Positions 1 to 10,112 of a stretch of 64,000 bases of DNA are shown here, piece by piece; positions within the stretch are counted from its first letter, which is position 1, and each line of letters starts with the position of its first letter. Below the pieces are notes generated by a model. That model was given only the letters and a program-made list of their open reading frames with translations. It was not told the DNA's origin and made no database searches. The stretch spans positions 1,860,001 to 1,924,000 of the forward strand of contig NC_058138.1 of NCBI RefSeq assembly GCF_011075055.1, written 5' to 3'. A program made the translations under genes and the position numbers. This DNA comes from Mangifera indica (Eukaryota > Streptophyta > Magnoliopsida > Sapindales > Anacardiaceae).

Positions 1-582
1 CACTAGTGTGGTCTTACCCACACCCCCCATCCCACATATTCCAATTATGCTGACCTTGTCATCTTTCAAGGCCTCCATAATTTCATTCTTGATTGATTCT
101 CTGGATTCAAAAATTCCAGAAAATCCCACAGTTGGAGAGATAATGCTTGAAGGAGGAGGAGCAGGCTGAGATAGAGTTTGAAATTTTCCATCTTCTTGGA
201 GCTGAGTGATCACCGTTATCTTCTGCTTTGCCACCTTGCTGAACCGGTAACGCAATAGAACATTAATGCACCAACCTTTGAAGCACATCTTGTTCACATT
301 GCCTTCATCTTCCAAAAACGTTTCTGCTTCTGCAGAGACATTATCAACTTCAGATATCCAGCTTTGGACATCAGGTAAGATAATTTCTCTGTTTCTTTCA
401 GCAGCATCAATTCTCATTTGCATGCTGTCTCTGGTAGCCTTGAGTTTCTGAGCTTGCTTTTGTAAAGTTTCGATGTTGTCATTGTATTTAAGCAGGTAGC
501 CAATCTGACGTCCTGCTGCATCAAACAAGCGGGTGAAAATAATTTCAGAAATTGAACTAACAGATGAAGTAACAATTTCCAT
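1..582 (-). CDS. CC-NBS-LRR resistance protein, 5' part (runs off window)
   Basis: The frame is open from an ATG at 582-580 to the window edge (194 codons, no stop). It encodes the N-terminal coiled-coil region of an RPS5/At4g27190-type CNL followed by the start of the NB-ARC domain. The P-loop GMGGVGKTT falls at residues 184-192, at the very edge. A proline-rich linker (QPAPPPSS) precedes the NB-ARC part. The sequence is nearly identical to the CNL at 31351-34467, but codon 10 here is TCA (Ser), where that copy has TAA. CNLs are cytosolic or membrane-associated ATP/ADP-switch receptors that detect pathogen effectors; this role is inferred from the family. The ATG was chosen because it opens the full coiled coil and lies 96 bp below a TATA-like box conserved between the two paralogs. 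The rest of NB-ARC and the LRRs lie outside the window. Confidence 0.9.
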   Translation of the reverse strand, partial: MEIVTSSVSSISEIIFTRLFDAAGRQIGYLLKYNDNIETLQKQAQKLKATRDSMQMRIDAAERNREIILPDVQSWISEVDNVSAEAETFLEDEGNVNKMCFKGWCINVLLRYRFSKVAKQKITVITQLQEDGKFQTLSQPAPPPSSIISPTVGFSGIFESRESIKNEIMEALKDDKVSIIGICGMGGVGKTTLV

Positions 583-1823
583 GATGTAAATTTTGAGTGT
601 TTTTGGTTGTCGAGAGATCGAGGATGAATAATGATTGATAGAAGGTAGGAAAGAGAAGAGAATGGCATGTGATTCATCTTTTATAATTCTTTTAAAAGTT
701 ATTCTTTTGTTTCATCGCTACTCTACAAAACAGAGTCAGGAATCTTTTCAACTATTCTACAAAACAGAGGAAAACAGAGGACATTTCATGTATACCTATA
801 TGACTTAAACAATTTACAAATTTCCTTTGGGTATTTTGGAATTCATTTATACTTGAATTGCCTCTCAAGTCTTCTTTGTTCCATCTTTGCCTTTGCTCTC
901 AAATCAAGGCTACTTGCTTAATATTCTCTTCTTTTATAATTTCCATAGTATAAAGAATATGTGTATGCAGATTGATGTATTATTTCTACCTGAAAAGAAG
1001 TTAATAGGAGTTAACATATTCAAAAATTAATAACTCTAATATTTGAAAATGTGTTGGATATAATATATACAAATTGTTTCCAAACTAAAGACTAGAGAAA
1101 ATGACTTGTATATATTTTGATTTATTTCTACCAAAGGCATTTTCATTGGATACTATCTTTTGCTTTGATTGTCTTCGATTTGGAGAGATTGAGAATGAAC
1201 AATAATGGATAGAATGTAGGAAAGAGAGGTAAATGACACGCAATTCAGCTTTTAAAGAGAGATTCGAATCCTCATAACAAACTTAAGAATCTATTATAAC
1301 AAAAAGGAGAAGAATTACAGCATCAAACAATTGAAAGAGAAAAGAGAAAGACTTTGAAAGTATAAAAGATTTCATATAGAAGAAGCCTTGGGTCTCAAGG
1401 CTTCTTTGGTTCTAATATAATTGAAAAGATTATTCTTTCCTCTCATTTTTTGCTCTAATTCCAAAAGGCTTTGCTCTCAACTCAAGCTTAATATTCTTTT
1501 CTTTTCTTCTATAATCACTAAAGTGTTGTAGAGATCTTATTTTTATTCTGAAAGCACTTAATATGATTTACCGATTTCACAAGCGTACCCATGAGATAGA
1601 TTAGATTAATTAAGAGATATTCAATTTACTTTACAATTTTAATTATGTTGTATATGTTGAAATAACATGGGCATACATGGATTACATTTGTTAACCTTTT
1701 TAATAAAAAACTAGGTGAATGTGTAATTCAGAAAAAATTTATTTTATGAGTCTAATCTAATCATTCGAAAACAGGTCAGTATACTTCATATTGTAGTTAT
1801 CAAATTTAGGTTATAAGTGTAAA
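583..1823 (-). other. CNL 5' leader, partly duplicated; otherwise non-coding
   Basis: Positions 590-675 are the CNL leader, shared with about 34475-34560 and rich in GGAAAGAGAAGAG-type purine runs. A third, diverged copy of this leader lies at about 1165-1255 but lacks the TATAAAAG box (it reads TTTAAAAG) and is not followed by CNL coding sequence. It looks like a relic of an extra promoter/leader duplication. Nothing else coding is visible. Confidence 0.4.
678..685 (-). promoter_or_regulatory. Putative TATA box of the CNL at 1-582
   Basis: The minus strand reads TATAAAAG, 96 bp upstream of the ATG at 582. The paralogous CNL has TATAAGAG at exactly the same distance from its ATG (34563-34570 to 34467). 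The shared spacing and the conserved leader between support a core promoter. No transcript data are available here. Confidence 0.45.
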
Positions 1824-2437
1824 TTAATATAAGTTATTAGGCTTTTGATGAGAGAGGTTAATTAACTCTTTTAATTTTAAATAAAAGGAAGGTAGAAGTC
1901 CCCTTCTCCGATTGATAAAAAACACATAACATTTTGGCACCCTTTTTGCATAACACATTCTGAAATTGGGAAGGAAAACTTTGCTTGAGGATTGACAATC
2001 AATCCTTCCTGCATCAATTTTCTTAACAGATGGCACAAACATGATTGTCTTAGTCCCTAATTTATGAATATAAATGATTCTATTTCCTTTTGTAGCTCTT
2101 GGGTTTTTTCTTTTCTTGATAACGAGAAACCCCACCTGACCACCCAGGTTTAGTGACCAATAAATCAAGAGTATTATCTCAGTATGCTCCCAAATGATTT
2201 ATACCAAAGCTCTCCACCTTGGAAGCCCACCCCTTGGAGGCTACCTCTGGATTTTGCTTCAGTTTCTACGCCCTGCAACTCCTGCACATTCACGTAAGTT
2301 TTAGATCCCAGCGAACTATTTGCACTCTCTTCAGCTTTTGTTCCCTGCAATCCATCAGCAGTTACCTGGTTACACAACACTTGATTCAGTTCAGCAAGAA
2401 AGCTAAGCTCTGATTTCTCAACACTTTGAAGTGACAC
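1824..2437 (-). other. Two adjacent minus-strand ORFs, unrecognised
   Basis: Two consecutive open stretches, about 87 codons (2437-2174) and 114 codons (2168-1824), run in the same direction, separated by a few bases. The first has a polar segment (SLQSVEKSELSFLAELNQ); the second is basic (KKRKNPRATKGNR). I recognise no domain. They sit downstream of module copy m0 in its transcription direction and could be a retroelement remnant or chance ORFs. No function is assigned. Confidence 0.15.
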
Positions 2438-2854
2438 ATTCAGTCTGGCTTGATAAAAACATTACTATTATTTTCATATAAAATTGGCAAGTACTATTCT
2501 AATTCATAGAAAACCAATTTCTGTACAAACTCATTTTAAAGTTTCTATAATATTGATTCGATAATGTTAAAAGAACATGTACGATATGTTAAAAGAAAAA
2601 GAAGCAGCAGAAATGTGCTTGTCTTGATTATTTCCAAGTATCACCAAACAAATTGTTATCACACATCAAACTAAATCAAGAACTCCGTTTAACAGATCTA
2701 TTCCCTAATTATGGGAAAAATAATTTCCCCCATTTTCTTGTATAACAAACAAAATCCTTGCTATGACTAGGAATTTTGAAAAAAATATGTTACTCTGTTT
2801 GAAACTTTAATTGCTGAAACGTTTTTAATATATATATATATATATAGTGATAAT

Positions 2855-3690
2855 AGGGCCTGTATGATAAAAACAGGCAGCCCTGACATATATGCATCTT
2901 CCCTGGCATGCCATTCTCACTCAGAAATGCTTTATGATATAAAAATTGATTTACTAAGGCAAGCAACTAGAGAATATAGTAAAACAGAAGTAGCACCTAA
3001 ATAGTCTCTCCAGCAGACAGATTCTTGACCCAGTTGTAGAAATAGAGAACTGTGGATAAATCCTCTTCTGAAACGAAGGGATTTTCTTCTAATTTAAGCT
3101 AGGAACACCATCTTCTCTATTATGGAAACACCTGCCTTTTCTCCTTTCTTCTTCATGATTATTTCTTCTATATTTGATCATTAAGTTATTTGAGCTTACA
3201 AATAATGTAATAATGAGAATAAAATGATGGCAATTTGTTAACATACCTGTTTTCAAGCTTGTTTTCCCCTAAATTTTGCGTTACAAATTTCAACCAAATG
3301 AATGTTCTCTTCATACTCTATGTTCAAAAACAATAGAATTGTATCAGTATGACAAATTAAATTGGCATTAGAGCTATATCAGCAAGAGTGAGGGAATTCA
3401 GTGCCCTAATTAAACAGGCATATGACAAGTGTCTCTTCTGCTAAGTTTCCATCAGCATGCAACCTTGCCAATCTGAAACTGCCCACCTGTCTATGATATT
3501 GATAATGCATAATCATTAATATTGCAGTAAGGATTTTGATTGTCACTATTTCTAGGAAAAATTTAATGAATCAAATTCAATAGACTATAAAATTCCACCT
3601 GATATCTAAGACCTCTTCAGCTTGTCTGCTATTCTTTTGTTGCTACAATTCCATGCTCTGTATTCCCCTGCATTTTCTGTTACAGTTTTC
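2855..3690 (-). pseudogene. Module copy m0 (unidentified multi-exon gene, truncated)
   Basis: This is one of seven copies of an exon series that follows the CNL sequences. Recognisable exon-like blocks in transcription order are: 3680-3611 (EYRAWNCSNKRIADK), 3487-3409 (VGSFRLARLHADGNLAEE), about 3060-3000 (LYFYNWVKNLSAGE) and about 2935-2860 (GKMHIYQGCLFLS). The first block (EDLPVKING) and the blocks after the last one listed are missing; homology ends near a (TA)n run at about 2828-2846. The 3487 block ends in TAG rather than continuing as in copy m1. I do not recognise the family. Copy assignment is secure from sequence similarity, function unknown. Confidence 0.55.
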
Positions 3691-4584
3691 TGATGTGAAT
3701 CTAAACAAATTATATTGTGATTATGGTAAGGGGCATCAAGCCATTGAAGAAAGAAAAAAGTATTTTACATCAAAATATTGTTCAAATAGTATAAATATTT
3801 ACAATTGAATTGAATTTTTATATAAACATCCCAAGGTCTTACATTGCTAGGAAATGAACGTTGAACACAATTCCCACTTTGATTTGGTAGATAGCAAATT
3901 GCCTCTTTGAAGCTCGCTAATCAATATTAAATTTTAAAAATATTCAAAAAACCCCGGAGCCACCCAGATATTCCCTCACTTTGAATAAAATTTTCATAAA
4001 AACCCTCCATCCTTGTAAAATTATCGTTAATTTCCCTTATAGAATTGTTTCCATTCCTTCTATCAGACAATAAGTAGGCCTTACAGTGGGGAAATTTCAG
4101 TAACGACCGAATGGCACGTGTTTGCTCACTGAATTCAAAAATTAATGAAGCAATTACAAATATAAAATCTTTAAATTACTTAAAACAAGAATAATAATTT
4201 GTTATAAAATTACTGAAGTGTCAAAATTATTAATTTTTAAAAAAATTATTTAATTAATTCACATGTCTGTTTCTTGTAATGTTCTTGTAGTCGTTGCCTT
4301 GAAATTTTCTCCTGCAAAATAAATCACATCTTTATGTCAAGACAATAGCTATTCTCATGCCAAAATTATTCACACACAATTTAATAAAAAACATATATAC
4401 AATATTTTATGAATGAAATTATGCGTACAAACAAATTGTATAAAATTTTATGTATAAATTGAGGTGTCAACTTATGATTGGGTGATGTGATTGTTCACTT
4501 TTTTTCTCACTTCAAAATTATCCAATAAAACGTTATTATCTTATATTTAAATGATTTGTTTGTACATACAATATTATTTATAGT
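3691..4584. other. Non-coding spacer between CNL remnant and module m0
   Basis: AT-rich sequence matching the spacers behind the other CNL copies, including a stretch near 3950-4060 similar to about 30760-30860. A candidate small exon after the CNL (as at 31217-31244) is recognisable only in degraded form near 4290-4320. No gene is seen. Confidence 0.3.
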
Positions 4585-5630
4585 TTATAATGAACAACTA
4601 ATTAATTTACATACCTGTTCTTTGAAGAACAATAGTTGGATGATGGAGTTAAGGTTATCCATTGATCTTCCTATATGAGTATGAATATTCAACACGATTT
4701 CATTGAGTCTTGGTGTCAGCAGTTCTCCAAAGATCTTAAGATTTCCTAAAACAACTATTATTATTGTAAAGCTTGACAAGTTTTTGAACGGCACATTATT
4801 ATCAATCAAGAAATCCATGTTTGGGATATCAATTTGCAAGCTAGTCAGTCTAGACAAAGATTGTAACTCAGCAAGCTTTGCATTGCTTCTCAAACCCCCC
4901 TCATCTCCTTCAGAATCCCAATGCTCAAAACTTTCTAAAACATACAACTCCTCTAATTTACATAAAGAGGATATGACACCATGTGCTATTTGTGCAAGCT
5001 TTTCACAATCATTCAAAGCTAATAACTTCAAATGAATTAATCGACTAAAAAATTTTGGGATCTCCGTAACATTAGAACTATTAAGACTAAGAATTTCTAG
5101 TTTACTTAAATGTCTGATAATAGATAAGTCATCTAACTTGCAACCATTAAGATACAATGTTGTAAGATTTGTCAGCAAAGAAAGTGACTTAGACAATGAC
5201 AATAATTGAGTGTTACTCAAGTCTAGAACTCTAAGATATTTCATGCCTCGAAAGAAATTGTTAAGAAAACCAATTTGGAATTTCCCTACAATAGTAAAGA
5301 CTGTAACTTTGGGTATTTCATCTCATCTAGTCCCTCTTTAATATCATTTGACATCAATGAGATACATGAGAGATCTTCAAATAAGTAACTACTTGGCCAC
5401 TCTTTTAGACCAATGCCAACTTTGACCAAGAATATTTGGTTGTACTTAGGTGCTAATATATTTGCAACATCGCGTACAACATCATGCAATTTTACATACT
5501 CTTCCATAAAGTAGTGATGTTTTCCATAAATCAAGAGAAAAGAAGAGGTCAAGGTACTTGCAATAGCATGCACTATGTTTCTAACATCCTTCATTGTCTC
5601 AACATTTTTTAACCACCTCAAAAAAAAGAA
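4585..5630 (-). pseudogene. CNL remnant: end of NB-ARC plus LRR, internally deleted
   Basis: Homologous to the CNL at 31351-34467 but starting only at the [11 protein letters not shown] segment after the RNBS-D region; coiled coil and P-loop are absent. It keeps LHDVVRD (the MHD-equivalent motif) and the first LRRs. It is interrupted at about 5265-5290: a CAG glutamine codon has become TAG and one base is lost in the following VFPNNFF-equivalent segment. The central LRRs are deleted: sequence jumps from the FTIIIVVLGN segment directly to the terminal KIFGELLTPRLNE segment. It ends at a GTATGT splice-donor-like site after EQ, as the other copies do. Its upstream end is fused to a kinase fragment. 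It cannot encode a functional receptor. Confidence 0.85.
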
Positions 5631-5654
5631 ACAACCCCCTCTGGCGCACAAATT

Positions 5655-5985
5655 TAAATTTTTTCCAAAGCTGTAGATATCAATCTTTTCGTTCACTTTT
5701 TTTGTGTGAGCGTACTCTACAATGAAATAAAAGAATTATGTTGACGTGGATGCTACAATTTGTGTTATCAAAAGAACAAAAATTATCAGTTTGTGAATGC
5801 TTCTTTCCCAGAGCAAAATAACCAAAGGAGCCTGCCACCGCAGACATTGTGTGAGGCTCCCCTGCTAAGCCAACATCTTAGCCAGTCCAAAATCTGCAAT
5901 TTTTGCGTGGAATTCAGAGTCCAACAAGATATTGCTAGACTTTACGTCTGGGCGAATGATCTGAGGTGTGCAGTTGTGGTGCATA
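5655..5985 (-). pseudogene. Receptor-like protein kinase fragment (catalytic loop to subdomain IX)
   Basis: The minus strand encodes a recognisable LRR-RLK kinase piece. About 5985-5811 reads [11 protein letters not shown], then [19 protein letters not shown] and ADFGLAKML, then after a frame change GEPHTMSAVAGSFGYF. After a probable ~90-bp intron, 5717-5655 continues EYAHTKK and VNEKIDIYSFG. The catalytic HRD is changed to RPD (the aspartate is kept) and DFG is intact. A stop and frameshift follow [10 protein letters not shown]. The sequence then runs directly into the CNL remnant near 5630. N-lobe and C-lobe are both missing. This is a pseudogene fragment; the retained intron position suggests genomic duplication rather than retrocopying. 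Confidence 0.8.
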
Positions 5986-5989
5986 TAAA

Positions 5990-6639
5990 AGTTCAGTTTG
6001 GTTCCAAAAATGAACAAAATTTTTCAATTCAAATTTAACTTAAATTTGAATTAAACAAATTCGAATTAAACTAAATTAAACCAAACCAAGTCAAGCTAGC
6101 TTTTGAGACGAACCAACCTCAAATTGAATCAAACTACACAATAAGTGGAAGTTGAGTTAGAATTTTTTAGTTTGTGATAATTTTATGTTGTACCATTTCA
6201 TGTTGTCCACTCTACTATTGAAAAAGAATGAAACTAAAATGATAATAATTTGAAAAGAAGGTACAATAATAATATTTGAAACAATTGGACTAACACATGT
6301 AAGTCTCTCTCTTGCTGAGGTCTTTTAACAAAGTCTTATCAAAGTTTATTTGGGCTGAAATAAAACCACATGCACAAACTAAATCACGCGTTTAGAATTT
6401 AAATTTTTCTAATGGATTTTCTCATGAATTAGGAGTTTGAATTAATGTTCTGAAAAAAATTGAACAAACAGTCAGTAGAAAATCTATTTTAAATTACTGC
6501 TGATCATATATGAAAGTAAGAAAAAGCAAGCAAGAAAATGAGTTAATTAGATATTGACTTGAAGAGTAGAGTCAGTGTCATGTGGCAGTTTCCTAGAAAA
6601 TACAAATAAGTTTATGAGGTATGAAATCAGAAAAAGCAA
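5990..6639. repeat. Dispersed non-coding repeat, left part
   Basis: AT-rich DNA resembling about 36180-36400: both contain an ACAAACAGT-like start, a long AT stretch and a shared GAGGTATGAAATCAGAAAA segment. The gypsy fragment at 6640-7490 interrupts this family. No coding potential is seen. Confidence 0.4.
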
Positions 6640-7490
6640 GAGGATATCCTCATGCATCTCAATATGAAATCCGGTACTGCCTTTATCATACCAAACCACC
6701 AAAAAGATATCCTCAAGTCTTGATACATTTTTACACTCCCAAGGTGGGTCATGTAAAGCGCATTGTGCACCTTGCTCAAAATTTCAGTCCTCAAATTGTC
6801 ATCTTGAGGGACACATACCTTGTCTCGAAATTTCAGCACCCTATCCAACACACTAAAATCTAGTTACAATTTGTCAACGACTTGTTGTATCATTTGTGTA
6901 CACCACTTATTAATGGCCTGTCTAGCTCGAATCTCATCAAGTACGATCGGCTTGGTATCTAACTCAGTCAATAATCTGTAACCGCTTCAATCTACTTATT
7001 TAAGATGTCCTACTATAACTTAGGGAATGTAGTCACTTGATACAATGCTAATTTTCGATTCAGTGCATTGGCCACAACATTAGCTCTACTAGATGGTACT
7101 TGATGTCCACATCATAATCCTTAACCAACTCTAGCCACTGACGTTGTCTCATATTTAGCTCTTGTTGCATGAAGAAAATTTTCAATCTCTTATGATCAGT
7201 GTATACATTGGTCTTTACTCCATGCAAATAGTGATGTCAAATTTTAAGAGCAAAAACCACAACAACCAATTTCACATCATGGGTCGGATACTTAATCTCA
7301 CATTCCTTCAACTGATTGGAGGCATATGCAATTACTCCATCTTGTTGAATCAAAATAGCCCTAAGTCCCTGATGTGATGCATCTGTGTACAAATCATACT
7401 CCTCGCCATTGCTAGGTAGAGTCAAAACTAGAGCGCTGGTCAACCTCTGTTTCAATGTCTGGAAACTATCCTCACAATCCTAAGACCATT
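6640..7490 (-). mobile_element. Ty3/gypsy retrotransposon fragment (RNase H and integrase zinc region)
   Basis: In minus orientation, 7455-7237 encodes the end of reverse transcriptase and the start of RNase H (YDLYTDASHQGL, GVIAYASNQLKECE). The RNase H part continues through about 7060 (NVYTDHKRLKIFF, NMRQRQWLELVKDYD) after an in-frame TGA where the family has Trp. At 6851-6640 there is an integrase zinc-binding-like segment (TEILSKVHNALYMTHLG, KMYQDLRISFWWFGM). Multiple stops and shifts, and no gag, LTR or integrase core. It is an old internal fragment lying in a dispersed non-coding repeat. Confidence 0.85.
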
Positions 7491-8402
7491 GGAAATTCTA
7501 TGGTGCAAATGAGTTAATCGATAATGAAATAGTGAAACTAAGAAAAGGCAATAGAGACTCACCACATGAAGATGAAGATAGATGAGAGTGAAATTTAGTC
7601 TCCAAAAAATCTATAAAGTAAAAAAAGTTAAGGAATTCATTCAAAATCCTTCAACACCAAATTTCCTATTGTACTTTAAATTTTTTTTTTTTCATATTAT
7701 CAAATGAGATGCTTGAAAAGTTCAATCTCTATAGTAGTAGAAGTGTACATAGACTATAAAATTTATTATGATTAGATTTTGATTCGAATCAAGTTCAAAT
7801 ATTAATTGATTTAATTTTAATTTTAATCCACAACTGATAGTTTGAAATTGAGATTGTTTGAAAATGTTGTTAAAGATTATCAACATAACAAATAATGTCA
7901 TTAATGGAATAAATAATATTAATAATTGATAAATAATATTATTGACAGAATAAGAAGTATTATCAATCAGAGTTTTAAACTAAACTCAAAATAAATTATC
8001 TAATTAAATTTTTGTCTTTTTGGTAATTTATCTAATTGAAATTATAATTTGAATTTAACTTAAAATCAAACCATACCATAAGTGAAGTTGAGGTTATTTT
8101 TGGGTAAATCGAAGTTGAATTAGACTTTTTTTTAATGAAAAAGAACGAGACTAAAATGATAATCATTTGAAAAATAAAGTACAAAGATAATATTTGAAAC
8201 AATTGAACTAACATAAGTCTTTCTCCTACTATAACTCATGTTTTGTCAAAGTCCTATTTGGCATGACAACGTAAAGTAGCACACCTTACTTTTTAGCTGG
8301 AAACCGCTGACATAGTCTGTAATCACACCTCCAGATTTTGAATTTTGTGGAAGAGACACACGATGTGAAGATGCATAAGAGAGAATGTTTATTCAGTCTT
8401 CT
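7491..8402. repeat. Dispersed non-coding repeat, shared with 34640-35200
   Basis: From about 7850 to 8402 this matches about 34650-35190 at moderate identity, including the CTTACTTTTTAGCTGGAAAC segment. The match ends exactly where RsmH coding sequence begins at 8403, marking a recombination or insertion junction. No ORF of note is present. Confidence 0.6.
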
Positions 8403-9652
8403 GTGGATGGCATATTAATGGACTTGGGAATGTCCTCTATGCAGGTTAGCCCCAATGACATTTTTGTTGTTTCTCAGTCATATTTAACTTGTTCTTATGT
8501 CACTAAAAGCCCATGCTGACCTGAAATCTGTGTTTTTGATGTTATAGATGATTTCTACTTATACCCAAGGATAATAGTTTGAATAATTTAATTGTACATA
8601 CTTTGCCAAGGCTCTTATTATTCATACATCTGCCTCCTATTTTATGCGACTGGTACTCCTTATGCACAGGTGAATAATCCTAAAAGAGGTTTTAGCATGC
8701 TTGGTAATGGGCCTCTTGACATGCGAATGGATCCTCAAGTGAGGTTTTTTTTTTTGTTTTTTCTCTCACATATATGAATTCTTTTATCTATTTTTTAGAA
8801 AATTTCATATTTCGGAGTTCCAATGATATCCTAGTTGGAACAAAGTGGTTGTGCTAATCAGGAACTGGCTTTAGTTTCACCTTGTATAGTTAACAAGGCA
8901 TATTTAAATGCAGTAAGGTAGAGGCTTAGGCTATCTTCATAAGAACTAATTCTTTTAATAATTTTTGGCTTTCTGTTTTCTCCTATGCCTGGATGTTTTA
9001 TTATACAGTCTTCTAAATGAGTGAACTTTTGTTAGATGTCTGTCTTGTAGATCTTGTCAGTGGCTTGTATATTCTTTCTTTTAGTTTCGGTGACCCTTTA
9101 AATTCTCAAGTCTACGTGAATTGATCAGATTAGTATCGAATCAATAAATATAAATGACACTACTAATGTCCTCGAATGAAAGATTTACTCATTCTAGCAA
9201 CTTGCTTTATGTTAATGTTCAGCAAGTTTTTGAGGGATCTAAAAATGATTAGTTGTAACTAGATCAAGTCAGTGGTTCTGATATCGTCCTTCAGATCTTT
9301 CTCTGTTGGTTTGGTTGTTTAGTTACGCTGTCTCATGCGATCTTTTGCTGGGTGATTAGTGTGATCGCTTCCTTAAGAATTTTCTTCTGTTTCACTAGAC
9401 TAATTGAAGCGGGCTTTTTCCAGGCAAGTCTGAAAGCAGAGGACATATTAAATTCATGGCCAGATACTGAATTAGGTCAAATCCTGCAAGAATATGGGGA
9501 AGAAAGCAACTGGCGTGTGCTTCTAAAAAAGATTGTTCAAGCTCGAAATCATGGTGGGTTGCATTCCACTGGTGAATTGGTAGATCTTATCCGGAGTGTG
9601 ACTCCCGTGACTAGAGGTAGGTTCTTTTCCATCCATGTACTGTTGTTCTGCT

Positions 9653-9999
9653 TGTTAGAGAATTGAGGTTCTTTGTGTCATTTTACATAATATTTACTAA
9701 AGAATAGTCAAAGCAGTAGGTGTGCTTTTGGTAAAATTGCTTGATGATCCTTAATATTAGGACTTTTGCTGATTTTTGATTGTACAAATTAAGCTTGCTG
9801 ATGTCATGTACTGCTCTTGGATGTATGTATAACTCATTCACGAAAATTAATTCCAGAATTTGAAGTCCATCAGCTCATCTTTTTCTCTTTCTTTCTTCCT
9901 CTGTTTTTTCCTCTGTTTTCCATACGTTTTCTGGATCTGAAAATTTCCAGATTTCTTTGAGTTTTATGAAGCTCTTGTTTAATTCCTACTACAACATCA
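9653..9999 (+). repeat. Copia 5' LTR
   Basis: 347 bp, starting TGTTAGAGAATTGAGG and ending in ACAACATCA. It appears identical to 14056-14402. Preceded by the CTGCT target duplicate. It should carry the element promoter; no TATA assignment was attempted. Confidence 0.96.
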
Positions 10000-10011
10000 T
10001 GGTATCAGAGC
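10000..10011 (+). other. Primer-binding site for initiator Met-tRNA
   Basis: TGGTATCAGAGC abuts the 5' LTR. It is the common plant copia primer site, complementary to the 3' end of tRNA-iMet, used to start minus-strand DNA synthesis. Confidence 0.93.
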
Positions 10012-10112
10012 ATGTTTAGTGATCTTAAGGGGCCGTATTAGAAGAAGCAGAAGAAGAAGAAGAAAAAAAAAAAAAAAACCTTCACCTCATAACTCTTTCA
10101 TCTAAGCTCACT

